Shown here: positions 1 through 8,404 of the stretch, one piece after another
How the letters are laid out: each line of letters begins with the position of its first letter
How positions within the stretch are numbered: the stretch's first letter is position 1
From: CAYGDP01 sp964348665
GTDB taxonomy: Bacteria > Verrucomicrobiota > Verrucomicrobiia > Palsa-1439 > CAYGDP01
DNA: 64,000 bases
Direction: 5' to 3'
NCBI GenBank assembly: GCA_964348665.1
Contig: CAYGDP010000011.1
Location: 1 to 64,000, forward strand
The notes under the pieces: model-generated
Database searches by the model: none
What the model was told of the DNA's origin: nothing
The model's input: only the letters and a program-made list of their open reading frames with translations
Position numbers and translations under genes: made by a program

Positions 1-1
1 A

Positions 2-307
2 GCTTGGGCCGGCCCGCTGGAGAAAAGGCCGGCGGAACTGGTTGCCGCCGAGCAGAGCGAACACGAATTTGCGCACCGCATTGTGGGCGGAGGCTCGTTT
101 GCGCGTGATACCTTGGTGGCCGAAGGTATCGACCCGGCTAAGATCCGCGTGAACCCGTACGGGGTGGATTGGAACCAGTTCATGGTGTCGCTTGACCCCC
201 CCACCGCTTCCGCCGCCACGCAGCACATCCTCCACCACGCTCGACACACCAGTTCCTCGTCCTTTGAACCGGCTCACCACCACATCCACACCGGAATCGG
301 CGAGTGA
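2..307 (+). pseudogene. Glycosyltransferase (GT4-like) fragment, 5' cut by window edge
   Basis: The frame is open from the first bases. About 60 residues look like the middle of a GT4 glycosyltransferase: a stretch ending in FARDTLVAEGID, then KIRVNPYGVD followed by F, matching the family pattern 'vvs..Ftr.tL...G...kI.vnPyGVD...F'. After about base 190 the frame runs into sequence with no GT4 character (H/S/T-rich) and stops at 307, so the nucleotide-sugar-binding half is missing. The break coincides with a run of seven C at about 196-202, where a second reading frame (the next gene) takes over. This could be a gene truncated by rearrangement, a homopolymer error, or an assembly join. It is not a complete enzyme. 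Confidence 0.45.
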
Positions 308-518
308 AATCGGCTCCTCAACTTCGACCGCGCGGGTTTCGCCGGAAGGAAAAAAGGAGCGGCTCGGTTTTTATCTCCGCAGCGGCACCGTCCAAATCCT
401 CAAGCCACTCCGCTACGAACGCCGCGTTGCCCGCAATCGCGCTATCGCTTGGGGCGTCATCAGCGGCATCTTGATCCTTCTTTCCCTGGCATTTCTCTTC
501 AACCTCTTTCGGCACTAA
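192..518 (+). CDS. Hypothetical tail-anchored membrane protein upstream of ogt
   Basis: A 108-residue frame, function not recognised. Residues 1-50 are rich in Pro/Thr/Ser (TPPPLPPPRSTSS). Residues 53-83 are basic (EGKKERLG, RYERRVARNR). Residues 84-105 form one hydrophobic helix (AWGVISGILILLSLAFLF), giving a short cytoplasmic protein anchored at its C-terminus. The stop TAA (516-518) overlaps the ATG of ogt (518-520) by one base, so the two are probably translationally coupled, which argues for real translation at this end. The start is uncertain: the first half lies over the broken glycosyltransferase and may be linker sequence rather than native N-terminus. Confidence 0.45.
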   Translation: MTPPPLPPPRSTSSTTLDTPVPRPLNRLTTTSTPESASEIGSSTSTARVSPEGKKERLGFYLRSGTVQILKPLRYERRVARNRAIAWGVISGILILLSLAFLFNLFRH

Positions 519-994
519 TGCGCGCCACATTTACCGCTGCTGGACTTGTCTTCGCGGCCGATTGGTCCCCGCGTGGGCTGCGCTCGCTCAAGATCATCCA
601 ATCGTCCAAGCATCCATCCGTCCGGTTTTCCAACCATACGTACGTCTCCACCCTCCGCCGCGCCATCGAAAACTCCCTGCGCAGCAACTCTCGCGTCAAA
701 CTCCCCCTCGACTGGAATGGCGCCACTGATTTTCAACGCGCCGTCTGGCGGGCGCTGCAAAAAATCCCGCGTGGACAAACCCGCAGTTACGGCGAAATTG
801 CGCGGTCGATTGGAAAACCTAAAGCCGCCCGCGCCGTTGGCGCGGCCTGTGGCGCAAACCCCGTGATCGTCCTCGTCCCATGTCACCGCGTCATCGCCGC
901 CAACGGCAAGCTCGGTGGATTTTCGTGCGGATTGAGCCTGAAGAAAAAACTGCTGGGGATGGAGAAGTGTAACGGCACTTCTGTGAGACATTGA
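518..994 (+). CDS. ogt: Methylated-DNA--protein-cysteine S-methyltransferase
   Basis: Removes the methyl group from O6-methylguanine (and O4-methylthymine) in DNA by irreversible transfer to its own cysteine. The 158-residue protein has a degenerate N-terminal domain and a clear C-terminal catalytic domain: FQRAVWRALQKIPRG (72-86), the helix-turn-helix segment TRSYGEIARSIGKPKAARAVG (in two parts, 88-108), and the active-site PCHRV with Cys122, followed by the GxLGGF loop. The start ATG at 518 overlaps the upstream stop. Length and motif order are normal for the family. The last ten residues (CNGTSVRH end) are atypical but follow the conserved LLxxE motif, so function should not suffer. Confidence 0.93.
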   Translation: MRATFTAAGLVFAADWSPRGLRSLKIIQSSKHPSVRFSNHTYVSTLRRAIENSLRSNSRVKLPLDWNGATDFQRAVWRALQKIPRGQTRSYGEIARSIGKPKAARAVGAACGANPVIVLVPCHRVIAANGKLGGFSCGLSLKKKLLGMEKCNGTSVRH

Positions 995-1170
995 ACAGAG
1001 GAAACGCAAGGGCCACATGTGCAACAGGTAACGCACGCGCCAAGAAATCGGAAACAATTCAAACCCGCCGCGGATTGTTTGGGGAGACAGCTCACTCCAG
1101 CGCAGTGTTAGGCAGTTGCCCCAGATGGACTACGACGACCCAAGCTCAGCGTCCGTCCGCCGGGCAGATG

Positions 1171-1647
1171 TTAGACGGCGTCGGTTTCATCTGACCAATA
1201 CTCAATGGCCTGAAACAACTCATCGGAACAATAGTAACTGTTAGCCAACTGTGAGCGAGTCTCGACCAAATGCCTCAAGAAAGCAACGACTGCGCGTCGC
1301 TGCAGAATCGTGCAAGCGAGCATGCGCTCGTTCCGACTTCCGTCAGAGCAAAGATGGAAAAGCAACTGAGGGCCATACCAGCCGTGCGGCTCGGATGGCT
1401 CTGCAAGAGCGAGGCGAACAAAAGCTGGCAAGTAGTATGCGAAACCCTCTGGCGATGTGAAACAAACTGGATCCCAGCCGGGATTGCCAACGTCCTCGAT
1501 GCGCAACGAGTAAATGTCCCGTGAGCGTAGAACCTCATCATGCTCCGCGCACTCCTCACAGTGCTGGTAGTTTGTAAAGTGTGCTGGTCGGCGTCGCTTT
1601 GCAAACGCCTGCTGGACTGTCTGAATGATGGAGGCATCGGACTGCAC
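1171..1647 (-). CDS. DUF6714-like hypothetical protein
   Basis: A 158-residue protein starting at GTG (1647). It contains a CEECAEHDEV motif near residue 30, then an aromatic-rich core (FTSPEGFAYYLPAFVRLAL and GPQLLFHL) and a C-terminal helical part. The motif order (P-x-HFTN, CxxCxEH, F-xxSPEgfaYYLPaf, LcSD) is what I recall of the DUF6714 family, often found as single small cytoplasmic proteins of unknown role. No catalytic role can be assigned. It stands alone, convergent with ogt. The 177 bp between them hold no recognisable feature. Confidence 0.6.
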   Translation of the reverse strand: MQSDASIIQTVQQAFAKRRRPAHFTNYQHCEECAEHDEVLRSRDIYSLRIEDVGNPGWDPVCFTSPEGFAYYLPAFVRLALAEPSEPHGWYGPQLLFHLCSDGSRNERMLACTILQRRAVVAFLRHLVETRSQLANSYYCSDELFQAIEYWSDETDAV

Positions 1648-1787
1648 GCGCGGCTACGCTGTCTAACTTGTGATTATCTTACAATTCTGTTGTGCTAATG
1701 GTATTTGCCTGACAAAAATATCGGACAATGCCGCTGCCGATCGCATCGACAGGAACGTTGGCGCCAATTGATTGTCTGTTGTTACGT

Positions 1788-2456
1788 TCATCGCGCTGCC
1801 GCAGGTTTCGATTCGGTTTTGATCGGGCGCATCTTGATATTGCGATAGCTGACGATGCCGTGGTCGCCTTGCAACATGAGTCCGGCGGGTTTGCCTTCTT
1901 CGGTGTCTACGGCAGACCCCGTCGGACCGTCAATCTCGGCGTCCTCGATAATTTTCTGTCCGTTATGGATCACGGAGACGCGCGCTTTCTTTAGCACCTT
2001 GGAGGCGTCATCGAGGCCGGCCTGTCGAAAAACCACATCGAAACTCTGCCACTCGCCGGCTGGCTTGGAAGCGTTGGACTTCGGCGTAATCTTGTTGTAA
2101 ATGCCGCCGGTATGATGGCTATCGGCGGGCATCCCAAACGAATCATCCACCTGGATTTCGTAGCGGCCTTGCAGGTAGACGCCGCTGTTGCTCCCTTTTG
2201 GCACCATGAATTCGACATGCAACTCGCAATCGCCTATCGGCACTTCGCTGATCAAATCAACACCGTGCCCTTTCGGGTCATTCTTCAACACACCATCAGT
2301 CACACTCCAACTGCTCTTGTTGCCATGTCGCAGCCGCCAACCGGTCGTGTCTTTGCTGTTCAAAAGCGAAACCCAACCTTCAGCATCGGGCTTAGGTTCT
2401 TCCGCAAAAATTGCCACGCAACAGAAAGCCGTCCACAGCGCAATGATTTGTTTCAT
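1788..2456 (-). CDS. Secreted DUF1080 (3-keto-disaccharide hydrolase-type) protein
   Basis: A 222-residue exported protein with signal peptide at residues 1-18 (MKQIIALWTAFCCVAIFA). The rest is one concanavalin-like beta-sandwich of the DUF1080 type: GWVSLLNSKDTTGW near the start, WSVTDGVLKND, SEVPIGDCELHVEF, GSNSGVYLQGRYEIQV, SHHTGGIYNK and the closing SYRNIKMRPI. Such domains are abundant in Verrucomicrobiota and Planctomycetota and are annotated as 3-keto-disaccharide hydrolases acting outside the cytoplasm. The substrate cannot be told. It lies 23 bp downstream of the DUF1028 gene on the same strand and is probably co-transcribed with it. Confidence 0.88.
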   Translation of the reverse strand: MKQIIALWTAFCCVAIFAEEPKPDAEGWVSLLNSKDTTGWRLRHGNKSSWSVTDGVLKNDPKGHGVDLISEVPIGDCELHVEFMVPKGSNSGVYLQGRYEIQVDDSFGMPADSHHTGGIYNKITPKSNASKPAGEWQSFDVVFRQAGLDDASKVLKKARVSVIHNGQKIIEDAEIDGPTGSAVDTEEGKPAGLMLQGDHGIVSYRNIKMRPIKTESKPAAAR

Positions 2457-2479
2457 AGGTATCTCCTTCTGCAGCGATT

Positions 2480-3223
2480 CTACTTCTTCCCGCCCCAGAT
2501 TTGCAAGAGCCGTCGTAGTTCCTGGATTGGCTCGGCATGATCATCCACCCGCAAATCCAGATAGCGATCGTTATACCCGCCGTACCCGCCGCGTTTGCGA
2601 ACGACCAGCAGTGCGGCGGATTGTTTGCCGCGCGAATCACCTCCCGCGGCGTCACCCACCTCCAACGCCGCCATCAATTTCTCCGCGAGCGCGCCTTCGG
2701 TTTTCTCAAACGCCTCCGCCATCACGCCGACAACTTTCTCGCTGGTCAGGATGTTTCCTTGCGCCGAGTAATTCTTGCCCGTCTTGCCGCCTGCCCACAT
2801 CAGGCATTTCTCGCCTGTGAACGTTGCCGTATTTCCCTTGGTATCCACGATGCCAACCTGCCGTTGCGCGCTTTGCTTGTCGTCTTCGGTAAGAGCTTTG
2901 ACGACTTCGTCGGGTGACTTGCCCCCCGCGAGCAACTCCAATCCTTTTGGGCCGTAGGTGGTGTTGGCGTAGGACTGTGTCGCGACGGCGCCCACGCCGG
3001 CTTTTGCCCACGGCACGACAGCGCCGACCGCGAAGAATTTCGACGCGACCGCCACACCGAGGTCGCCAGTTTTTGGGTCGTAGCCGACGATGGAAAAGGT
3101 GCCGAACGGGTATGGATCAGGAAACGGCGAACGAGGAGCAGACGTTGGTTCTTCGGCAAAGCTGATACCGAAGAAGCACAACGCGCTAGAAATCGCGAAC
3201 GTAACGTTCAGAGATTGGCGCAT
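2480..3223 (-). CDS. Secreted DUF1028 (Ntn-hydrolase-like) protein
   Basis: A 247-residue protein with an N-terminal signal peptide (cleavage likely after FFGISFA, residue 23). The DUF1028 signature is clear: FSIVGYDPKTGDLGVAVASKF, the VPWAKAGVGAVATQ stretch, YGPKGLELLAGG, GIVDTKGNTATFTG, AQGNIL and the closing DRYLDLRVDDHAEPIQEL. The family is predicted to adopt an N-terminal-nucleophile hydrolase fold, but substrates are poorly known. The start ATG (3223) lies inside the end of kamA, overlapping it by 38 bp and preceded by a purine-rich AGAAGAGAAAA. That suggests coupled translation from kamA through DUF1028 to DUF1080. Confidence 0.88.
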   Translation of the reverse strand: MRQSLNVTFAISSALCFFGISFAEEPTSAPRSPFPDPYPFGTFSIVGYDPKTGDLGVAVASKFFAVGAVVPWAKAGVGAVATQSYANTTYGPKGLELLAGGKSPDEVVKALTEDDKQSAQRQVGIVDTKGNTATFTGEKCLMWAGGKTGKNYSAQGNILTSEKVVGVMAEAFEKTEGALAEKLMAALEVGDAAGGDSRGKQSAALLVVRKRGGYGGYNDRYLDLRVDDHAEPIQELRRLLQIWGGKK

Positions 3224-4409
3224 CCATTTTCTCTTCTGGCAAAAATGTGTCGATCCGCGATGGTCGCACCGCCGCCTCGCCCCGCGTGGACGTCGGCGTC
3301 ATCGGATACTCGAAGACCCTGCCTTCGTAATTGCGCAGAACGATCTTTTGATCATCGTGAAACAGCACATAATCGGGATTGATCGGTATCTTTCCGCCTC
3401 CGCCCGGCGCATCTATGACGAATTGCGGCACGGCATACCCGCTGGTGTGTCCGCGCAACGCCTCGATGATCTCGATCCCCTTCGCCACGCTCGCACGGAA
3501 GTGAGACGTGCCGGCCACCAAATCGCACGCATAGATGTAATAGGGCCGCACCCGGAACGCGAGAAGTTTATGCACCAACGCTTTCATCGTCTCCACATCG
3601 TCGTTCACACCGCGCAACAAGACCGATTGATTGCCGAGGGGAATGCCCGCTTCGGCCAGTCGCGCACAGGCTTCCTTGACTTCCGAGGTGCATTCGCGCG
3701 GATGATTGAAATGCAGGCTCATCCAGAGTGGATGAAATTTCCGAAGGATGGCGCACAATTCCGGAGTGATTCGTTGCGGCAGAAAAACCGGCACGCGCGA
3801 CCCGATCCGCAAAAATTCAATGTGTGGAATTGCGCGCAAATCGCCCAAGAGTTTCTCCAGTTTTTCATCCGAGAGCAGCAACGGATCGCCGCCGCTCAAC
3901 AACACATCACGAACTTCCTTGTGAGCGCGCAGATACGATAGCGCCTCGTCGTATCGCGGCAGAAAATCGTACCCTTGCGCGTTGCTCACCAATCGTGAGC
4001 GCGTGCAGTACCGGCAATAACTGGCGCAACGGTCGGTTACCAGAAACAAAACACGGTCGGGATACCGATGCACCAGTCCCGGCACGACCATGTCGGCATC
4101 CTCGCCTTGTGGATCGGCCATTTCTCCGGGCGCCGTTTTCATCTCCTCGATGCGCGGCACGACTTGCCGACGGATCGGACAGGCAGGGTCGTTGCGGTCG
4201 ATCAGGTTGAAAAAATAGGGCGTGATACCGAGCGCCAGTCGCTCGCCCGCCAATGCCGCACCCGCATCCTCCTCCGCCGTGAGCGGCAACAAGGCGCGTA
4301 ACTGGTCTGCGGTGCGGATGCTGTGCTTGAGTTGCCAGCGCCAATCGTTCCATTCGGTTCCGGTCACATCCGGCCACGCGCCCCGCTGCGATCTCGTATC
4401 ATCGCTCAT
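3186..4409 (-). CDS. kamA: KamA-family radical SAM / PLP aminomutase
   Basis: A lysine 2,3-aminomutase family enzyme: it uses S-adenosylmethionine, a [4Fe-4S] cluster and PLP to move an amino group from alpha to beta carbon. Taking ATG at 4409 (MSDDTRSQRG) gives 407 residues, the normal length; a longer frame to 4691 adds residues without family character. The cluster motif CASYCRYC puts cysteines at 128, 132 and 135. The PLP-lysine motif PGGGGK is present near the C-terminus (VIDAPGGGGKIP), as is LSGGDPLLLSD. It could act on free lysine or on EF-P lysine, as EpmB-type members do; no efp or epmA is in view. It heads a group with DUF1028 and DUF1080. Confidence 0.9.
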   Translation of the reverse strand: MSDDTRSQRGAWPDVTGTEWNDWRWQLKHSIRTADQLRALLPLTAEEDAGAALAGERLALGITPYFFNLIDRNDPACPIRRQVVPRIEEMKTAPGEMADPQGEDADMVVPGLVHRYPDRVLFLVTDRCASYCRYCTRSRLVSNAQGYDFLPRYDEALSYLRAHKEVRDVLLSGGDPLLLSDEKLEKLLGDLRAIPHIEFLRIGSRVPVFLPQRITPELCAILRKFHPLWMSLHFNHPRECTSEVKEACARLAEAGIPLGNQSVLLRGVNDDVETMKALVHKLLAFRVRPYYIYACDLVAGTSHFRASVAKGIEIIEALRGHTSGYAVPQFVIDAPGGGGKIPINPDYVLFHDDQKIVLRNYEGRVFEYPMTPTSTRGEAAVRPSRIDTFLPEEKMDAPISERYVRDF

Positions 4410-4864
4410 TTGAAGGAGGCCGAGTATAGGATAATCAAAACGCCAGTCAAGCAGCGCTTTCGATTCAATTCCGATCACACCCCGCATTCGCCGCGGCGAT
4501 GCGTTGGAGGCATCGCCGGATCGGGATTGGAGGTTGAGCAACGACCGGATGCCGTGGCCAGCGCGAAATTGGCGGTGATGATTCCGTCGGCAACCATTCG
4601 ACAGTCGGAACATCACCGTAGCGCGACAGAAAGAACGAGAGGACTCGGATTTGGATTTTCCATCGCCAAGCTTGCCGGTCGTGCTGACCACCCTGCAACT
4701 TGGATTGGCAATAATTCAGCCGCAACCGCCAGTCGGTTGCCATCCGGGTCGTACCGTGTCCTGCAAAGGTCATCTTGCCTCGATTCACGGCAATCATACG
4801 ACAACCGTTTGCTTTGCGCAACTTCATGGGCGGCTGTTGCAAGAGAGGGATGACGATGGTATGA
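4410..4864. other. 455-bp spacer between kamA and the zinc-ribbon kinase
   Basis: Divergent spacer that should carry both promoters, although no convincing -35/-10 pair was seen. On the minus strand a 121-codon frame (ATG at 4827 to 4465) reads MKLRKANGCRM and MTFAGHGTTRM and contains a hydrophobic patch VLSFFLS. It matches nothing I recognise and has poor composition for a gene, so it is not called. A purine-rich GAGAGGGA at about 4843 may be the ribosome binding site for the downstream kinase. Confidence 0.3.
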
Positions 4865-7387
4865 TTGCCCCCGATGGAAAGCACCTCTGCCGAAAAGAAA
4901 GACCGGCTTAAAATCAGTTGCAGCGCTTGCAGCCAAAAGATGGACGTGACCGAGTTGGCGCCTTTCACGAAGATCAACTGCGTCCGATGCAAGGCCGAGC
5001 TGGTTGTACCCAAACGGCTGGCGCAATTCATGCTTCTGTCCCGAATGGGGAGCGGCGGGATGGGAGAGGTGTTTCGCGCGATTGACACATCGCTGAACCG
5101 CCAGGTCGCCATCAAACTGCTGCAAAAAGAAATGGCGAACGACCCGCATTTCATCGAAAACTTTTCGCGCGAAGCGCGCGCGGCGGCGGCGCTGAACCAT
5201 CACAACATCGTCCAAATTTATTCCTTTGGGCAGGAAGCCGGCCAGTATTTTCTCGCAATGGAACTGGTGGACCGGGGCAGCCTCGATGACATCATTAGCA
5301 GCAAAAAACCGCTCTCGGAAGCGCAGGTGATTGAAATTGGATTACAAGTGGCGACCGCCCTGCGGTCAGCGTGGACTCGCGGCGTGGCGCATCACGACAT
5401 CAAGCCAGGCAACATTCTTTTCAACGAAGAAGGCGTGGCGAAGATTGTCGATTTTGGTTTGGCGCAATTCGCGAAGGAAGCAAGCGGCAAGACTGATCCA
5501 CACGGCAACATTTGGGGTACGCCGTACTATGTGCCGCCGGAAAAGCTGGAAAGCAAACGCGTGGATTTCCGCGGCGACATTTACAGTCTCGGCGCGACGC
5601 TGTTTCATGCGATTGCCAATCGGCCACCGTTCGAAGGCCCGGATTTGCAGGAGGTTGCCAGCCGTCGGTTGCGCGAGATCCCACCCTCGGTTCGTAAATT
5701 CCACAGCGATACTTCCGAGGCGACGGCGAAAATTGTTGCGAGGATGATGGGACGCAAGCCGGAGGATCGTTACGAAACCTACGACGCGCTGATCGCGGAC
5801 TTGACCGCAGCCAAGCGCGCTGCGTTTTCGAGCCGCCAGAAAATCAACGAGGCGGCGCAGGAACTTCATTCCGCCAATCGAAATCGCCTCGTTCGCCGGC
5901 TCGCCACCGCCGGTATCGGGGTCCTTGTCATTGTCCTTGTCCTGAAAAACCTGGATACGCTGGCGCACGTACCGGTCATTGGCAATATCATCGCCATCTT
6001 TCGCGTGCCGACAGAAGAACAACGCAATCATTCGTCGAACAACAACTCCTCGACAAAAATTCCGGGAGGAACCTCCAACGCAACAACGGGGACGCTTTCG
6101 GATGAATCCTGGCTCAAACGTTTCGAGCCTACCCTCACCTATCTTTCCCAAGCCAATTACACTCAGGCGGCAGACGACTGTCGCTCGATCGAATTGACTC
6201 CCGGACTCACTCCCAAACAGAAAAACACGACGGTTTTTCTTCACGGAATCATTTACACATTGCGCGGGAATACGGAAGAGGGCGAAAGCACCTTCAATTC
6301 ATTGGCCGGTAATAAACCCATTTCTGAAGTCCCCAAAGTGATTTCCGCCGAAAACATCTCGATTGTGCTCGCCAATTTGATGCTGGGCGATTTGCCCCCA
6401 AAAAAACTTGCCGCCAGCCTCAACAACCTGCCCGCCGGCGCGCGACAGCTTGCCCGGTTCACTCTCGGCATCAATGGATTAAGTGGCGACGATAATGCGC
6501 AAGCGGAATCCGTTGCCTTCTTTGGAGAATTTGCCGCCGCTCCCCGGTTGGAAGGCGAATGGGAATGGGTTGACCGGTTGCGGCCAGCCGCGGCTGGGTT
6601 CCGATCTCAGTATGACCGATTGCAGACAACATTGCGCGAGGCCAAAGAGCTGCGAGACGCCGATAAATGGGAGGCGGCGATTGCGAGACTCGATGCGACC
6701 GGGATTCAACCGCCAATCACCGCGACGGCATTTCGCTCGCGTGTCATCGCGCGCCGTAAAGAATACGAGATCGAGTGGAACTCCCGCAAAGCTACGCACG
6801 CGGCCGAGGAAAGCGCAAAGTTTGAGGAGGAAAGGAAAAAAATCGGACTGCTCGACGCCCAAGTCACCCCGCTCGTCAACGCGTTTTCCTTCGCTCCCGT
6901 TGCCTCGGCCTACGCAAAGCTCAATGGTCAAATCACCACCGCCGATGGCAAGGCGCTACTGGAGAAACGTTCCAAGACATTCCAACTGCTTGCCGACTTG
7001 AAGCAGGCAGCGGTTACTGGCATCGCCACCAATCCGCTCCCCGCCAACACGCTGACGCTCGGCGGCAAGCAAATCACCGACCCCTTGACCAGCGCCACGG
7101 AATCGGACGCCTCGTTCAAGACGCAATTCGGCGCGTTCGTCCGCAAATGGCAGACGTTTCCACCGACGGAACTGGCAAAAGTTTTGCAATACTACATGCC
7201 TCGCGTAGCCGCAAACTCACCAGAACCCACCCGTTCCGCAGCGGCGGAACGGTATCTTGGGCTGGCGATTTTCTATCGCGAATACAAATTAAGCGAGACG
7301 GAGGCCATTCGCTTTGCCTCCTACGCCGCGCAACTCCATCCCGGCAGCAAAGAGTTAATCCGCAAATTCTTCCCCGCGATCGAATAA
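4865..7387 (+). CDS. Membrane Ser/Thr protein kinase with N-terminal zinc ribbon
   Basis: A Hanks-type protein kinase of 840 residues. Order: zinc ribbon (Cys19, Cys22, Cys39, Cys42), kinase domain about 54-315, transmembrane helix about 346-362, then about 470 extracytoplasmic residues with helical, TPR-like composition and an alpha-helical EE/KK-rich stretch (HAAEESAKFEEERKKIG). Kinase motifs: glycine loop GSGGMGEVF (62-70), VAIK with Lys84, catalytic loop HHDIKPGN with Asp178, DFG at 196-198, GTPYYVPPE activation segment. The usual HRD is HHD, so this is a non-RD kinase, but catalytic Asp and Lys are kept. TTG at 4865 gives MPPMES; ATG at 4874 is an equally possible start. Ligand and targets are unknown. 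Confidence 0.88.
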   Translation: MPPMESTSAEKKDRLKISCSACSQKMDVTELAPFTKINCVRCKAELVVPKRLAQFMLLSRMGSGGMGEVFRAIDTSLNRQVAIKLLQKEMANDPHFIENFSREARAAAALNHHNIVQIYSFGQEAGQYFLAMELVDRGSLDDIISSKKPLSEAQVIEIGLQVATALRSAWTRGVAHHDIKPGNILFNEEGVAKIVDFGLAQFAKEASGKTDPHGNIWGTPYYVPPEKLESKRVDFRGDIYSLGATLFHAIANRPPFEGPDLQEVASRRLREIPPSVRKFHSDTSEATAKIVARMMGRKPEDRYETYDALIADLTAAKRAAFSSRQKINEAAQELHSANRNRLVRRLATAGIGVLVIVLVLKNLDTLAHVPVIGNIIAIFRVPTEEQRNHSSNNNSSTKIPGGTSNATTGTLSDESWLKRFEPTLTYLSQANYTQAADDCRSIELTPGLTPKQKNTTVFLHGIIYTLRGNTEEGESTFNSLAGNKPISEVPKVISAENISIVLANLMLGDLPPKKLAASLNNLPAGARQLARFTLGINGLSGDDNAQAESVAFFGEFAAAPRLEGEWEWVDRLRPAAAGFRSQYDRLQTTLREAKELRDADKWEAAIARLDATGIQPPITATAFRSRVIARRKEYEIEWNSRKATHAAEESAKFEEERKKIGLLDAQVTPLVNAFSFAPVASAYAKLNGQITTADGKALLEKRSKTFQLLADLKQAAVTGIATNPLPANTLTLGGKQITDPLTSATESDASFKTQFGAFVRKWQTFPPTELAKVLQYYMPRVAANSPEPTRSAAAERYLGLAIFYREYKLSETEAIRFASYAAQLHPGSKELIRKFFPAIE

Positions 7388-7396
7388 CAGCCCCGG

Positions 7397-8362
7397 TCAA
7401 CTGTGCCGATGGGTTCGCAGATGTTCGCCGCAATACTCCTCCCCGTGGGCACAGTCGGAACAAACCCGAAACTCGAGGTGAGGTGCGGTACGCTCCGTTC
7501 GTCCACACGTGGCACATTGATGAAAACCAGCGGACGATTCACCTCTCTTTCGCTCCTCAATCGATTGAAAGAAAGCCTTTTGACGCCGTCCCCGCGCCAA
7601 ACGTTCGCGGATGGAAAATCCATACGTGCCACGCGCTTCGGATGCAACGACTGCGTTGGACTCATACGCGGCTTGTGAGAAGATGAAAACAGACAAAATC
7701 AAGACGCTTACGGGATGCACATAGGGAAGAGGTGGCAGAAGTGCAAGCCCTCCAAGTTCATGCATCGCCCACACTGCGGCGGTGAGGGCAAGCATTCGAC
7801 TGATGGCCACAGCGATCCGTGTAGCCTTTTCGGCGCTAATAAAATGCCATAGCGTATCGCGAACTATGCGCCCTCCATCCATGGGAAACGCAGGGACAAA
7901 CACGTTAAAACAAAGCAACCAGAGATTGAGGTCAGCCATTCTGGTTGAAAACCAGACGGAGAACCGCCAAAGATCCGTCGTACCAGGGCCAGCCGATTCC
8001 AAGATGGCTGCATAGCCCGCGAACAGCAGCCAAAGCACCAATGTGACAAATGGACCCGCGATGGTAGTGATAAGATGCGCTGTTGGATGCCAAGCGGGTC
8101 GAACCATGGCAAGGCCGCCCAGCGGCCAGAGGAGAATTTCATCGGCTTCCCCATCGCACCATTTGGCGGCGAGTGCATGGCCAAATTCGTGCAGCAAAAT
8201 GCTGAGATACAGGCCGAGCACAAATGCCAGCGCACGTAACCAACCATGAAATAGCGCGATTGCGCTGGCTTCCACATAGGCGAAGAAAAAAAATGTGATA
8301 TGCAGCCGGACTGTGATCCCAAACCATTGGCCAACCGAGACACCCATGCTTAGGAAATTCAT
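7397..8362 (-). CDS. M50 site-2-type metalloprotease with C-terminal zinc ribbon
   Basis: An intramembrane zinc protease of the M50 family. Motifs: HEFGH in the second membrane helix (LLHEFGHALAAKW), the NVFVPAFPMDGGR motif supplying the third zinc ligand, and several hydrophobic helices. After the membrane core comes a basic linker (SIRERLARGRRQK) and a CATC ... CSDCAHGEEYCGEH cysteine cluster, which looks like a cytoplasmic zinc ribbon and is not standard in short M50 proteins. ATG at 8362 (MNFLSMGVSVG) is preferred over 8392 because the family begins just before the first helix. It follows the SIS-domain gene by 42 bp on the same strand. It ends 9 bp from the kinase stop, convergent with it. 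Confidence 0.87.
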   Translation of the reverse strand: MNFLSMGVSVGQWFGITVRLHITFFFFAYVEASAIALFHGWLRALAFVLGLYLSILLHEFGHALAAKWCDGEADEILLWPLGGLAMVRPAWHPTAHLITTIAGPFVTLVLWLLFAGYAAILESAGPGTTDLWRFSVWFSTRMADLNLWLLCFNVFVPAFPMDGGRIVRDTLWHFISAEKATRIAVAISRMLALTAAVWAMHELGGLALLPPLPYVHPVSVLILSVFIFSQAAYESNAVVASEARGTYGFSIRERLARGRRQKAFFQSIEERKRGESSAGFHQCATCGRTERTAPHLEFRVCSDCAHGEEYCGEHLRTHRHS

Positions 8363-8404
8363 CGCCGGCGAACATTGCATAAACCGGCACATCTGGCAAC
8401 TGCG

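Noticed and set aside
4410..4691. Upstream extension of kamA
   Set aside because: The 94 added residues have no family similarity; ATG 4409 restores the normal length.
4465..4827. Minus-strand frame of 121 codons in the kamA-kinase spacer
   Set aside because: No ribosome binding site, no recognisable family, Arg/Trp/Cys-heavy composition; kept only as a spacer note.
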